Assembly (NCBI RefSeq): GCF_023074075.1
Contig: NZ_JADPKT010000097.1
Span: 18,898-82,897, forward strand
Direction: 5' to 3'
Source: Bradyrhizobium sp. 138
GTDB taxonomy: Bacteria > Pseudomonadota > Alphaproteobacteria > Rhizobiales > Xanthobacteraceae
Length of the DNA stretch: 64,000 bases
The position numbers and the translations under genes were made by a program. Positions within the stretch are counted from its first letter, which is position 1; each line of letters opens with the position of its first letter. Below are positions 46,046-56,233 of the stretch, one piece after another. A model generated the notes under the pieces. It ran no database searches. It saw nothing but the letters and a program-made list of their open reading frames with translations, and was not told the origin of the DNA.

Positions 46046-46188
46046 CGGTGAAGCACTCCGGTTTCAATTCCTATCCTGATGTCGGACCTAGCTGCTGTCA
46101 AATCAAGGCCTGCAGGGACCCCGATTCCAGTGCATCCATCACAAGCAATTCAATGGTTTGCCCTGGGGTGACCCTGTAAAGACGTGCC

Positions 46189-47028
46189 ATGCTCACAAGA
46201 GTTCCCCTGCGTGCGGCGATAGGCGTCGCGACCATCCTGTTTGCGTCGTCGCTGGCCATCGCAGTCCGCGCCGATGACGCGTCGCCGTGGCAGCGCGACG
46301 GGCATTCCGCGGTGCGGCTATTGGCGGGATCGCGCAGCGGCGCCGTCCTGCTCGGCGGTATCGCTTTCCAGCTCCAGCAGGGGTGGAAGACCTACTGGCG
46401 CAGTCCCGGGGACTCCGGCGTTCCGCCGCGGTTCGACTTCTCGAAGTCGGACAATGTCGAGGCGGTGACGGTGATGTGGCCTGCGCCGCTGAAATTCGAC
46501 GATGGCGCGGGCGGCCATTCGATCGGCTATCACAACCAGGTCGTGCTGCCCTTGCGCATCGTCGCCAAGGCGGCCGACAAGCCGGTAACCTTGCGCGCCG
46601 AGATCAATTACGCGGTGTGCGAGAAGCTCTGCATTCCGGTCGAGGCCCGCGCCGAGCTCGGCTTCAACAGCGTCGCCTCGACCGAGGATGCCAATTTGCG
46701 TGCCGCGCTCGACACGGTGCCCAAGCCCGCCAATATCGGCGATCCCAATCCGCTCACCATCCGCGACGTCAAGCGCGATGGGCCCAAGAACGTGGTGGTC
46801 GACGTGGTGACGCCGGACAGCCGCAACGTCAATCTGTTCGTCGAAGGCCCGACCCCCGATTGGGCGCTGCCGATTCCGGCCCCGGTACAACACAGCCCGG
46901 CTGGCGTGAAGCGCTTCTCGTTCGAGCTCGACGGCCTGCCGCCGGGCGCCAAGCCCGACGGGGCTGCGCTGAAATTCACGCTGGTCGGGCCGGAGAAGTC
47001 ATACGAGTTCAATACGAATCTGGAATAG
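46189..47028 (+). CDS. Periplasmic DsbD N-terminal-domain-like protein
   Basis: 279 residues. A signal peptide ends near residue 27 (LAIAVRA-DDA). The mature protein resembles only the N-terminal (DsbDalpha-like) domain of thiol:disulfide interchange protein DsbD: QLQQGWKTYWRSPGDSG, NYAVCEKLCIPVEA with cysteines 144 and 148, and an immunoglobulin-like body. No membrane or thioredoxin domain is attached. It may pass reductant to periplasmic targets or be a scaffolding relative. Confidence 0.85.
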   Translation: MLTRVPLRAAIGVATILFASSLAIAVRADDASPWQRDGHSAVRLLAGSRSGAVLLGGIAFQLQQGWKTYWRSPGDSGVPPRFDFSKSDNVEAVTVMWPAPLKFDDGAGGHSIGYHNQVVLPLRIVAKAADKPVTLRAEINYAVCEKLCIPVEARAELGFNSVASTEDANLRAALDTVPKPANIGDPNPLTIRDVKRDGPKNVVVDVVTPDSRNVNLFVEGPTPDWALPIPAPVQHSPAGVKRFSFELDGLPPGAKPDGAALKFTLVGPEKSYEFNTNLE

Positions 47029-47056
47029 TCGTCGTCTCGCTTTCGCCGGGACGACG
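47029..47056. repeat. Short palindrome GTCGTC...GACGAC
   Basis: GTCGTCTCGCTTTCGCCGGG is followed by ACGACGA, an inverted pair with a CGCTTTCG core. It starts at the stop codon of the DsbD-N-like gene. It is a minimal form of dispersed CGCCGGGACGAC elements; there is no T-run, so termination is doubtful. Confidence 0.4.
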
Positions 47057-47145
47057 AAGACGCCCAACCCAATCTTAACGAATGGTTGCTAAGTCCGAGG
47101 CCTGCCGCAGCACGCGGGACGCCCTGGGGATTCTTCGTGGCCGTG

Positions 47146-48504
47146 ATGGATGCAGAACCCGCAACGACCGGACCGGCCGGGCTGATCGCGCGGCTGCGGG
47201 CCAAGCTGACGGGGGGCCCAAGCGAGGCATCGCTGACGCGGCGGCTTGCCGGCACCATCTTCATCATCCGCGTGATCAGCGCAGGCCTTGCCTATGTCTC
47301 GCAGGTGCTGCTCGCGCGCTGGATGGGCACGTCCGACTACGGCATCTATGTCTATGTCTGGACCTGGGTGCTGCTGCTCGGCAGCATGATGGATTTCGGC
47401 ATCTCGGCCTCGGCGCAGAAAATCATTCCGGAATATCGCGCCAGAGGCGAGCAGGCGTTGCTGCGCGGCTTTCTCTCCGGCAGCCGCTGGCTGACCTTTG
47501 CCGTGTCCACGCTGGTCTCGCTCGCCCTTGCCGGCATCGTCAAGCTGCTGTCACCCTGGATCGACCCGGCCGAGCAGCTGCCGCTCTATATCGGCTGCAT
47601 GACGCTGCCGGCCTTCGTCGTTGCCAACACCCAGGACGGCATCGCGCGCTCGCATGACTGGATGCAGCTCGGCCTGATGCCGCAATTCATCATCCGCCAG
47701 GCGCTGATCATCGGCATCACGGGCGCCGCCTTCCTGCTCGGCTATCATCTCGGCGCGGTCGCCGCGATGGTTGCGAGCGCCGGCGCGGTCTGGATCGCGA
47801 TGACCGGGCAGATGGTGGTGCTGAACCGCAAGCTCGCCGATCACATCGCGCCCGGCCCCAAGACCTACGACATCGGCGGCTGGCTCGCCATCTCGCTGCC
47901 GATCCTGCTGGTGGAGAGCTTCTACCTGCTGCTGTCCTACACCGACGTGCTGGTGCTGCAGCAATTCCGCCCCTCCGACGAGGTCGGCGTCTACTTCGCC
48001 GTCGTGAAGACGCTGGCGCTGGTCTCCTTCATTCACTACGCGATGTCGGCGACGACGGCGCACCGCTTCGCCGAATACAACGCAAGCGGCGACAAGGCGC
48101 GGCTGTCGGCCTATGTCGCGCATGCGATCAACTGGACGTTCTGGCCGTCGCTGGCGGCGACCATCGTGCTACTCGCGCTCGGCAAGCCCCTGCTGTGGCT
48201 GTTCGGGCCGCAATTCGTGATCGGCTACGACATCATGTTCGTCGCCGCGATCGGCCTCGTGGTGCGCTCCGCGATCGGGCCAGTCGAGCGGCTGCTCAAC
48301 ATGCTCGGTCAGCAGAACATCTGCGCGCTCGCTTATGCGCTGGCCTTCGTGATGAACGTCGTGCTTTGCATCGCACTGGTACCGCGCTACGGCGGCCATG
48401 GCGCTGCGGCCGCAACCTCGATCTCCCTCACCTTCGAGACGGTGCTCTTGTTCTGGATCGTACGGCAGCGGCTCGGCCTGCACGTGCTGGCTTTCGGTAA
48501 ATAG
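47146..48504 (+). CDS. Polysaccharide/lipid-linked oligosaccharide flippase (MATE/MVF-type, Wzx-like)
   Basis: 452 residues from the ATG at 47146 (a GTG at 47143 is adjacent). About 12-14 hydrophobic helices follow a 37-residue cytoplasmic N-terminus. RRLAGTIFIIRVISAGLAYV and WMGTSDYGIYVYVWTWVLLL are typical of the polysaccharide-biosynthesis flippase family. It would translocate undecaprenyl-linked saccharide units for LPS or EPS. No glycosyltransferase neighbours are present, so the substrate is unknown. Confidence 0.88.
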   Translation: MDAEPATTGPAGLIARLRAKLTGGPSEASLTRRLAGTIFIIRVISAGLAYVSQVLLARWMGTSDYGIYVYVWTWVLLLGSMMDFGISASAQKIIPEYRARGEQALLRGFLSGSRWLTFAVSTLVSLALAGIVKLLSPWIDPAEQLPLYIGCMTLPAFVVANTQDGIARSHDWMQLGLMPQFIIRQALIIGITGAAFLLGYHLGAVAAMVASAGAVWIAMTGQMVVLNRKLADHIAPGPKTYDIGGWLAISLPILLVESFYLLLSYTDVLVLQQFRPSDEVGVYFAVVKTLALVSFIHYAMSATTAHRFAEYNASGDKARLSAYVAHAINWTFWPSLAATIVLLALGKPLLWLFGPQFVIGYDIMFVAAIGLVVRSAIGPVERLLNMLGQQNICALAYALAFVMNVVLCIALVPRYGGHGAAAATSISLTFETVLLFWIVRQRLGLHVLAFGK

Positions 48505-48701
48505 GCGCTGCGCGCCTGCCGTGCTTGCTGCTCCGCGGGGAACGGCTCTGTCAGAGCACGCAAGGAAACGAGGCAAAACGCCTCTCCTTGTTCAATCTGA
48601 TGCAAAACTTTTCTTATTCTGCCCAAGCGGTTGCGCATTAGGGGAACTTTATTCTACGTCGTATTGCCTAGCCGACGAGATCAACCTAAGATTCCCCTCA
48701 C

Positions 48702-49526
48702 ATGTTCGATCCACTCTACGTCGCCTCTGGATTCGGCGTCGGCCTGCTTGTCGGGATGACCGGCGTGGGAGGCGGCTCGTTGATGACGCCGCTCTTGATT
48801 CTGCTGTTCGGCGTTCATCCCTCCACCGCGGTCGGAACCGACCTGCTCTATGCCGCCGCCACCAAGGCCGGCGGCAGCGTGGTGCATGGCTGGTCGCGCA
48901 GCGTGCACTGGCCGGCGGTGCTGCGGCTCGCCTGCGGCAGCATTCCGGCGAGCGCGCTGACGCTGCTGGTGCTGTGGAAGCTCGACCTCAAAAGCGATTC
49001 CGAGCGCAACCTGGTCAATCTGGTGCTGTGCTTCGCGCTGCTCTTGACCGCGACGTCGCTGATCTTCCGTAAATCCATCATGGAGCGCTATCGCGGCCGG
49101 CTCGAACGGGTCGACGCGCGCACCACCGCGATTGCGACCGTGGTGACCGGCATCGTGCTCGGCGTGCTGGTCTCGATCTCGTCGGTCGGCGCCGGTGCGG
49201 TCGGCGTGACCGTGCTGCTGCTGCTGTACCCCCGCCTGCCCATGGCGACCATCGTCGGCTCCGACATCGCCCATGCGGTGCCGCTGACGCTGGTCGCCGG
49301 CATCGGACACTGGGCGCTCGGCGACGTGGATTGGGCGCTGATGGGCGTGCTGCTGATGGGCTCGCTGCCCGGCATCATCGTCGGCAGCTATAGCGCGACG
49401 CGGGTGCCCGAGACGGTGCTGCGCCTGACGCTTGCGAGCGTGCTGTTCGTGGTCGCCGGCAAGATCATGTTTGCCGAGCTGCACCTGTCCTCGGCGTTCG
49501 TCACAGCGCTGGCCTGGGGGCATTAG
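48702..49526 (+). CDS. TauE/SafE family sulfite/sulfonate exporter
   Basis: 274 residues with about seven or eight membrane helices arranged as two repeats. The first repeat carries GVGLLVGMTGVGGGSLMTPL (about 7-26) and the second VLGVLVSISSVGAGAVGVTV (about 152-171). These are the conserved glycine-rich turns of the family. It probably exports sulfite, sulfoacetate or a related organic anion. The sulfate-assimilation cluster starts about 3 kb away, but a functional link is only suggestive. Confidence 0.88.
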   Translation: MFDPLYVASGFGVGLLVGMTGVGGGSLMTPLLILLFGVHPSTAVGTDLLYAAATKAGGSVVHGWSRSVHWPAVLRLACGSIPASALTLLVLWKLDLKSDSERNLVNLVLCFALLLTATSLIFRKSIMERYRGRLERVDARTTAIATVVTGIVLGVLVSISSVGAGAVGVTVLLLLYPRLPMATIVGSDIAHAVPLTLVAGIGHWALGDVDWALMGVLLMGSLPGIIVGSYSATRVPETVLRLTLASVLFVVAGKIMFAELHLSSAFVTALAWGH

Positions 49527-49546
49527 GCCGCGACCAGGCGACGGAA

Positions 49547-49638
49547 TCGTAGGGTGGGCAAAGCGAAGCGTGCCCACCCTCTCTCTCCATCGCGCAAGAT
49601 GGTGGGCACGGCGCAAGTGCGCCTTTGACCACCCTACG
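49547..49638. repeat. GTAGGGTGGGCAAAG palindromic repeat, copy 3
   Basis: ATCGTAGGGTGGGCAAAGCG at the left and GCCTTTGACCACCCTACGG at the right, with GCGTGCCCACC and GATGGTGGGCACGG as inner arms. One substitution (TTTGACCACC) breaks the otherwise matching outer arm. It is located between convergent genes. Confidence 0.82.
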
Positions 49639-49646
49639 GCACCGCC

Positions 49647-50435
49647 CTACTCCGCGGTCCAGCCGCCGTCGATGGAGAGATTGGTGCCGGTGATCTGCGC
49701 GGCATCGTCGCCGCACAGGAACAGCGCGAGAGCTGCGACCTGCTCGGAGGTGACGAACTCCTTGGTCGGCTGCGCATCGAGCAGCACGTCGTTGATGACC
49801 TGCTCGCGCGTCAGGTTGCGCGCCTTCATCGTGTCGGGGATCTGCCTCTCCACCAGCGGCGTCCAGACATAGCCGGGGCTGATGCAGTTGCAGGTGATCT
49901 TGTGGGTCGCGACTTCCAGCGCCACGGTCTTGGTGAGACCGGCGATGCCGTGCTTGGCCGAGACGTAGGCCGACTTGAAGGGCGAGGCGACCAGCGAGTG
50001 CGCGGACGCCGTGTTGATGATGCGGCCCCAGCCCTTCTTCTTCATGCCGGGCACCGCGGCGCGGATGGCATGGAAGGCCGAGGACAGGTTGATCGCGATG
50101 ATCTGATCCCACTTCTCGAGCGGAAACTCCTCGATCGGCGAGACGAACTGGATGCCGGCATTGTTGACGAGGATGTCGACCGAGCCGAAGGTCTTCTCGC
50201 CGAGCGCGATCATCCCGGCGATCTCGGCGGGCTTAGTCATGTCGGCCGGCGAGTAGATCGCCTTCACCTTGAACTCGGACTCGATCTTGGCGCGCTCCTT
50301 CTCGATGTCCTCCGGCGAGCCGAAGCCGTTGATGACGACGTTGGCACCGGCGCCGGCGAACGCGCGCGCATAGGCGAGCCCAATACCGCTGGTGGACCCG
50401 GTCACGACGGCGTTCTTGCCTGACAGACTACCCAT
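49647..50435 (-). CDS. bdhA: 3-hydroxybutyrate dehydrogenase
   Basis: 262 residues. It is an SDR enzyme that oxidises D-3-hydroxybutyrate to acetoacetate with NAD. The cofactor loop is VTGSTSGIGLAYARAF (about 11-26), and the catalytic YVSAKHGIAGLTKTVALE follows TASAHSLVASPFKSA. The QIPDTMKARNLTREQVINDV segment and C-terminal LSIDGGWTAE are characteristic of this enzyme. The ATG is one base after the stop of the upstream patatin-like gene, so both are probably one transcript used in PHB turnover. Confidence 0.94.
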   Translation of the reverse strand: MGSLSGKNAVVTGSTSGIGLAYARAFAGAGANVVINGFGSPEDIEKERAKIESEFKVKAIYSPADMTKPAEIAGMIALGEKTFGSVDILVNNAGIQFVSPIEEFPLEKWDQIIAINLSSAFHAIRAAVPGMKKKGWGRIINTASAHSLVASPFKSAYVSAKHGIAGLTKTVALEVATHKITCNCISPGYVWTPLVERQIPDTMKARNLTREQVINDVLLDAQPTKEFVTSEQVAALALFLCGDDAAQITGTNLSIDGGWTAE

Positions 50436-50436
50436 T

Positions 50437-51612
50437 CTATTCGCTCCTTTTTGCCGGGGGCGCGGAGACGTCCCCCGTGAGATCGTAGGTCACCATGGTC
50501 TCGCCGGACTGCGGCCGCTCGAGCCAATCCTTGTGGCGCATCGACAGATGCACGTCCTTCACGCCGGCCTCCCAATGCTCGACCATGGCGACATGCGAGA
50601 AGTCGTAATCCTTGGACGAGGATTCGTAGTTCTTGCTGCGGTAGATCAGATGCACCACGGTGACCGTGCTCTCACGAGATGCCTTGGCAAGGAATTCGAC
50701 GGAAGGGTCGTTCTTGAGATAATCGGGCAATTTGGAAATCAGGTCGCGCACGGCCCGGCGCGCATTGTGGATCTGCTTGTTCTTGTCCGTATTCATGCGC
50801 GTGCGGCTGGAATAGCGGATGTCCTTCTCGCGCTCGGCGGCCTCGAGCAGCGAGTTCGGCAAATCGCCGCGCGCGGAAAACAAATCGACCTGGAAGATCA
50901 GCATGTCGCGATCGGCCTCGGCGTCGAGCACATAGTCGAGCGGGGTGTTGGAGGCGATGCCGCCGTCCCAATAATGCTCGCCGTCGATGATCACGGAGGG
51001 AAAGCCGGGCGGCAGCGCGCCGGAAGCCATGATGTGCTCGGGGCCGATTCTCTTGCCGAGTTTCTTGAACTCGTAATTGTCGAAATATTTGAAGTTGCCG
51101 GAGGTGACACCGACCGCGCCGACCGACAGGCGCGTCTTCAGGTCGTTGATGCGGTCGAAATCGACCAGACGCTCCAGCGTCTTCTTCAATGGCGCGGTGT
51201 CGTAATAGCTCTCCGCCTCGCGATGCCCCGGCGGCCAGAGCGGCGCCGGGGGAATGCGCGGCGTGAAGAAGCCGGGCACGCCGAAGGTCGCGATCAGCGC
51301 AGCGCTGGTCGAGTTGAACAGCTCGCGGCTGTGGTCGCTCTTGCCGACCGGCTTCCACGGCACCGGCGCCGAGACCATCTCCCAGAATTCCTTGAGCCGC
51401 TCGACGCGGGTGCGGCCCTCGTTGCCGGCGATGATGGCGGCGTTGATGGCGCCGATCGAGATGCCCGCGACCCATTCCGGCTCGAAGCCGTAGCCGCACA
51501 GGGCCTGGAAGGCGCCGGCCTGATAGGAGCCGAGCGCACCGCCGCCCTGCAGGACCAGGACGCGTTGCGCATTCGCGGGGATGCTGGGGGATTCCGGGCT
51601 ATGATCTGTCAT
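50437..51612 (-). CDS. Patatin-like phospholipase/esterase (with DUF3734-type C-terminus)
   Basis: 391 residues from the ATG at 51612. The oxyanion loop is LQGGGALGSYQAGAF (21-35), the nucleophile elbow GISIG has Ser52, and DGGIASNTP carries the catalytic-dyad aspartate (about 210). The C-terminal 170 residues match the extension seen in patatin homologues next to bdhA. It may hydrolyse lipids or PHB-related esters; proximity to bdhA favours a link with PHB mobilisation, which is inference. Confidence 0.9.
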   Translation of the reverse strand: MTDHSPESPSIPANAQRVLVLQGGGALGSYQAGAFQALCGYGFEPEWVAGISIGAINAAIIAGNEGRTRVERLKEFWEMVSAPVPWKPVGKSDHSRELFNSTSAALIATFGVPGFFTPRIPPAPLWPPGHREAESYYDTAPLKKTLERLVDFDRINDLKTRLSVGAVGVTSGNFKYFDNYEFKKLGKRIGPEHIMASGALPPGFPSVIIDGEHYWDGGIASNTPLDYVLDAEADRDMLIFQVDLFSARGDLPNSLLEAAEREKDIRYSSRTRMNTDKNKQIHNARRAVRDLISKLPDYLKNDPSVEFLAKASRESTVTVVHLIYRSKNYESSSKDYDFSHVAMVEHWEAGVKDVHLSMRHKDWLERPQSGETMVTYDLTGDVSAPPAKRSE

Positions 51613-51690
51613 ACGGGAACAATAGCAAAAGGCTGGCCACCGTGGCGACACCCCGCCGCGGCGTCAATCCATCCCAGGATCAAGTCTGGC

Positions 51691-52194
51691 TTATCGTGGC
51701 TCGGTCGAGGCCAGGATCATGGTCCAGAACACCTTGTATTTGGTGCCCGGAGCATAGCTCGCCGCGATGCCCAATTTTGTGACACCGCCCTTGAGCATGT
51801 TGGCGCGATGCGGAGGCGAGTCGCGCCAGCCGGAAAACGCTTCTGCCAGCGTATGATAGCCGGCCGAGACGTTCTCGACCGCCACTGTCGCGGGATAGCC
51901 GCCGGCGGCCAGGCGCTTGGCCAGCGGTGCGCGGACATCGTGGTCCATCTTGTTGGCAGCCGCCATGGCATTGGACTGGGATTCGGCAAGCCGCGTCAGA
52001 TCGGGGTCGATGACGACGGTGCCGAGGGCATTGTTCTGGCGGTATTGCGAGATCATGATCGCCGCCGCCTGCGCATCGAGCTTGGCGCCCGGGACCGCCA
52101 TGTCGGCATACATGGACGGCTGCTGGACCGGTGCCTCGTTGCCGGCGCAGCCGGCGAGCAGCAAAGTGATGAGAATTGCGGCCGCAGCGCGCAT
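51691..52194 (-). CDS. CAP (SCP/PR-1)-domain lipoprotein
   Basis: 167 residues from the ATG at 52194. The signal peptide has lipobox LLAGC with Cys16. The CAP domain covers most of the mature protein: ISQYRQNNALGTVVIDPDLT, KMDHDVR with the conserved histidine, and WRDSPPHRANMLKGGVTKLG. Bacterial CAP proteins are secreted or membrane-anchored with poorly known roles. It stands between the patatin gene and the sulfate importer. Confidence 0.9.
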   Translation of the reverse strand: MRAAAAILITLLLAGCAGNEAPVQQPSMYADMAVPGAKLDAQAAAIMISQYRQNNALGTVVIDPDLTRLAESQSNAMAAANKMDHDVRAPLAKRLAAGGYPATVAVENVSAGYHTLAEAFSGWRDSPPHRANMLKGGVTKLGIAASYAPGTKYKVFWTMILASTEPR

Positions 52195-52284
52195 AGAGAG
52201 GTGCCCCCGAATGAGGGGCCGTTGTTGCATACCAACCGTGGCTGAAAGGTGAATTTTGAGGAAAATTCGACCCAGCAGGGCAGC

Positions 52285-53311
<1,027 letters not shown>

Positions 53312-53322
<11 letters not shown>

Positions 53323-54223
53323 TTGCGTCGTGTCCTTCGTCGAGATGACGTTCAAGAACGGTTTTGGCGATCAGTGTGATCAGCGCCAGCATCGCCAGCA
53401 GCGAGGCGATCGCGAAGGCGGCGACGAACTGGTATTCGTTGTAGAGGATCTCGACCAGCAGCGGCATCGTGTTGGTCTCGCCGCGGATGTGGCCGGAGAC
53501 GACGGAGACGGCGCCGAACTCGCCCATCGCGCGCGCATTGCAGAGCAGGACGCCGTAGAGCACGCCCCATTTGATGTTGGGCAGCGTGACGCGGAAAAAC
53601 GTTTGCAGACCCGAGGCGCCGAGCGAGATCGCGGCCTCCTCCTCCTGCGTGCCCTGCTCCTGCATCAGGGGGATCAGCGCACGCGCCACGAACGGGAAGG
53701 TGACGAAGGTGGTGGCGAGCGCGATGCCGGGCACCGCGAACAGGATCTGGATGTCGTGATCCCTGAGCCAACTGCCGAAATAGCCCTGTGCGCCGAATAG
53801 CAGCACGAAGACGAGGCCGGAGATCACCGGGCTCACCGAGAACGGCAGGTCGATCAGCGTGATCAGGAAGGTCTTGCCCGGGAATTCGAATTTCGCAATC
53901 GCCCAGGCGGCGACGAGGCCAAACACGAGATTGAGGCCGACCGAGATTGCCGCAACCAGCAGCGTCAGCTTGATCGCAGCCAGCGCCTCCGGTTCGGCGA
54001 GCGCGGCGAAATAGGCGAGGATCCCCTTCGAGAAGGCCTGGGCGAACACCACCACCAATGGCAGCACGACGAAGACGGAAAGGAACAGCACCGCCAGCGC
54101 GATGATGACGATACGCACCGCGCGCGGCTCGGTGCGGAGGTTGTCCCGTGCCGCAGCCGCATGGGCGCGAGCCCTGGCATCGGGGGCCGAGAGCGAAACG
54201 GAGTCTGCGATCTGCATCGTCAT
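53312..54223 (-). CDS. cysW: Sulfate ABC transporter permease CysW
   Basis: 303 residues. It has six membrane helices after a 37-residue cytoplasmic N-terminus. The permease (EAA) loop is EEEAAISLGASGLQTFFRVT (about 195-214), followed by NARAMGEFGAVSVVSG. It forms the channel with CysT. It lies 9 bases after cysT and overlaps cysA. Confidence 0.94.
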
Positions 54224-54232
54224 GGTCCGCCC

Positions 54233-55069
54233 TCAGCGCGCCGGGATCCGGCTCTGCGCCCAGCGCTGGAGCCGGTTGACTGCGAAGATGATGACGAAGG
54301 ACACGACGAGCATGACCACCGCAATGGAGGTCGCGTCGGCGTAGCGGAACTCGGAGAGCCGGATCACGATCAGCAGCGGGGCGATCTCGGACACGTTGGG
54401 CAGATTGCCGGCGATGAAGATCACCGAGCCATATTCACCGACCGCGCGCGCGAAGGCGAGCGCGAGCCCGGTGAGCAGCGCCGGGGCGAGCGAGGGCAGG
54501 ATCACACGGATGATGGTCTGCCAGCGGCTGGCGCCCAGGCTGCCCGCGGCCTCCTCGATCTCGGGGTCGAGATCCTGAAGCACCGGCTGCACGGTACGGA
54601 CCACGAAGGGAATGCCGATGAAGATCATGGCGACGAAGATGCCGACCGGCGTGAACGCCACCTTGATGCCGGCGGCGGCAAGCGGCGCCCCCAGCCAGCC
54701 CTTCTCGGCGAACAGCGCGGTCAGCGCAACGCCGGCGACCGCGGTCGGCAGCGCGAAGGGCACATCGACGATGGCGTCGAACAGGCGGCGGCCCGGGAAA
54801 CGATAGCGCACCAGCGCCCAAACGATGATGCTGCCCATCACGAGATTGACGCAGGCCGCTGCAAAGGCGAGGCCGAAGGAGACGCGGAGCGCGTTCAGGG
54901 TGCGGCGGCTTGTGAGAATGTTCCAGAATTGCTCCGGACTGAGCTCGAGCGATTTCAGGAACAGGCCGGCGAGCGGAATCAGGATGATGACGGACAGCCA
55001 GGACAGCGTCAGTCCCATCGTGAGACCGAAGCCCGGCAATGTCCGGCGTCGTGCTGCGAATGCGCTCAC
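54233..55069 (-). CDS. cysT: Sulfate ABC transporter permease CysT (CysU)
   Basis: 278 residues from the GTG at 55069, which has AGGGGG upstream and gives the usual CysT length. A TTG at 55111 overlapping the sbp stop is less likely. The protein has six membrane helices. The EAA loop is EIEEAAGSLGASRWQTIIRV, and FARAVGEYGSVIFIAGN matches the CysT family. It forms the translocation pore together with CysW. Confidence 0.94.
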   Translation of the reverse strand: MSAFAARRRTLPGFGLTMGLTLSWLSVIILIPLAGLFLKSLELSPEQFWNILTSRRTLNALRVSFGLAFAAACVNLVMGSIIVWALVRYRFPGRRLFDAIVDVPFALPTAVAGVALTALFAEKGWLGAPLAAAGIKVAFTPVGIFVAMIFIGIPFVVRTVQPVLQDLDPEIEEAAGSLGASRWQTIIRVILPSLAPALLTGLALAFARAVGEYGSVIFIAGNLPNVSEIAPLLIVIRLSEFRYADATSIAVVMLVVSFVIIFAVNRLQRWAQSRIPAR

Positions 55070-55107
55070 CAGGCCCCCTGCTAAAAGCCCATTAAGACTG
55101 CGCCAGA

Positions 55108-56109
55108 TCAATTCTTGTAGATCTGGTCAAAGATACCGCTGTCGGCAAAATGCTCCTTCTGAGCCTTGGTCCAACCACCAAAAACGTCGTCGATCGTGAA
55201 TAGTTCGACCTTGGCGAAGGAATTTTCATACTTCTTGGCGATTTCGGCATCGCGCGGGCGGTAGAAATTGCGCGCGGCGATCTCCTGCCCCTCTTTGGTG
55301 TACCAGTATTGGAGATAGGCATCAGCGGCGTTGCGGGTGCCTTTTTTATCGGCAACCTTGTCGACGATGGTGACCGGCGGCTCGGCGAGGATCGACTGCG
55401 GCGGCGCCACGATCTCGAACTTGTTCGCGCCGAACTCCTTCAGCGCGAGGAACGCCTCGTTCTCCCAGGCCAGCAGCACGTCGCCGACCCCGCGCTCGAC
55501 GAAGGTCACGGTGGCACCGCGCGCACCGGTATCGAGCACCGGCACCTGCTGATAGAGTTTTCCGATGAAATCCTTGGCCTTGTCGGCCGAGCCGAACTTC
55601 TTCTGCGCAAAGCCCCAGGCCGCCAGATAATTCCAGCGTGCACCGCCCGACGTTTTCGGGTTCGGCGTGATCACGGCGACGCCGGGCTTGATCAGATCGT
55701 CCCAGTCCTTGATCGCCTTGGGATTGCCCTTGCGTACCAGGAAGACGATCGTCGAGGTATAGGGTGACGAATTCTGCGGCAGCCGCTTCTGCCAATCGGC
55801 CGTGGTGAGGCCCTTGGCGGCGATGGCATCGATGTCATAGGCGAGCGCGAGCGTCACCACATCGGCCTGCAAGCCGTCGATCACCGCGCGCGCCTGCGAG
55901 CCGCTGCCACCATGCGACTGCTTGATCTCGACGCTCTTGCCGGTCTCCTTCTGATAGGCATTCGCGAACGCCTTGTTGAACTCGGCATAGAGCTCGCGCG
56001 TCGGGTCGTACGACACGTTCAATAGATTGATATCAGCGGCGAGAGCTGCGCTTGCCAAGAAACCCGTCAAGACGAGGCCTGCAGCGAGCGGAACGATACG
56101 GCGCATCAT
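55108..56109 (-). CDS. sbp: Periplasmic sulfate-binding protein
   Basis: 333 residues from the ATG at 56109 (GGAG six bases upstream; in-frame ATGs at 56115 and 56121 are alternatives). The signal peptide ends ASAALA-ADI. Family features are LNVSYDPTRELYAEFNKAFA, QSHGGSGSQARAVIDGLQAD with the sulfate-contacting SGSQ loop, and YLQYWYTKEGQEIAARNFYRP. It captures sulfate for CysTWA. The 124-base spacer to cysH upstream probably contains its own promoter. Confidence 0.95.
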   Translation of the reverse strand: MMRRIVPLAAGLVLTGFLASAALAADINLLNVSYDPTRELYAEFNKAFANAYQKETGKSVEIKQSHGGSGSQARAVIDGLQADVVTLALAYDIDAIAAKGLTTADWQKRLPQNSSPYTSTIVFLVRKGNPKAIKDWDDLIKPGVAVITPNPKTSGGARWNYLAAWGFAQKKFGSADKAKDFIGKLYQQVPVLDTGARGATVTFVERGVGDVLLAWENEAFLALKEFGANKFEIVAPPQSILAEPPVTIVDKVADKKGTRNAADAYLQYWYTKEGQEIAARNFYRPRDAEIAKKYENSFAKVELFTIDDVFGGWTKAQKEHFADSGIFDQIYKN

Positions 56110-56233
56110 GTCCATCTCCATTCACTTCGATGACATCGGTGTCAGCGAAGGCGTGCAGGCATAACTCGGGTCGAAACGCGCTTAAGTCAACGGAACCGGA
56201 TTTTCTTGTTCGCGATGACGCAGCCTGACTGTG

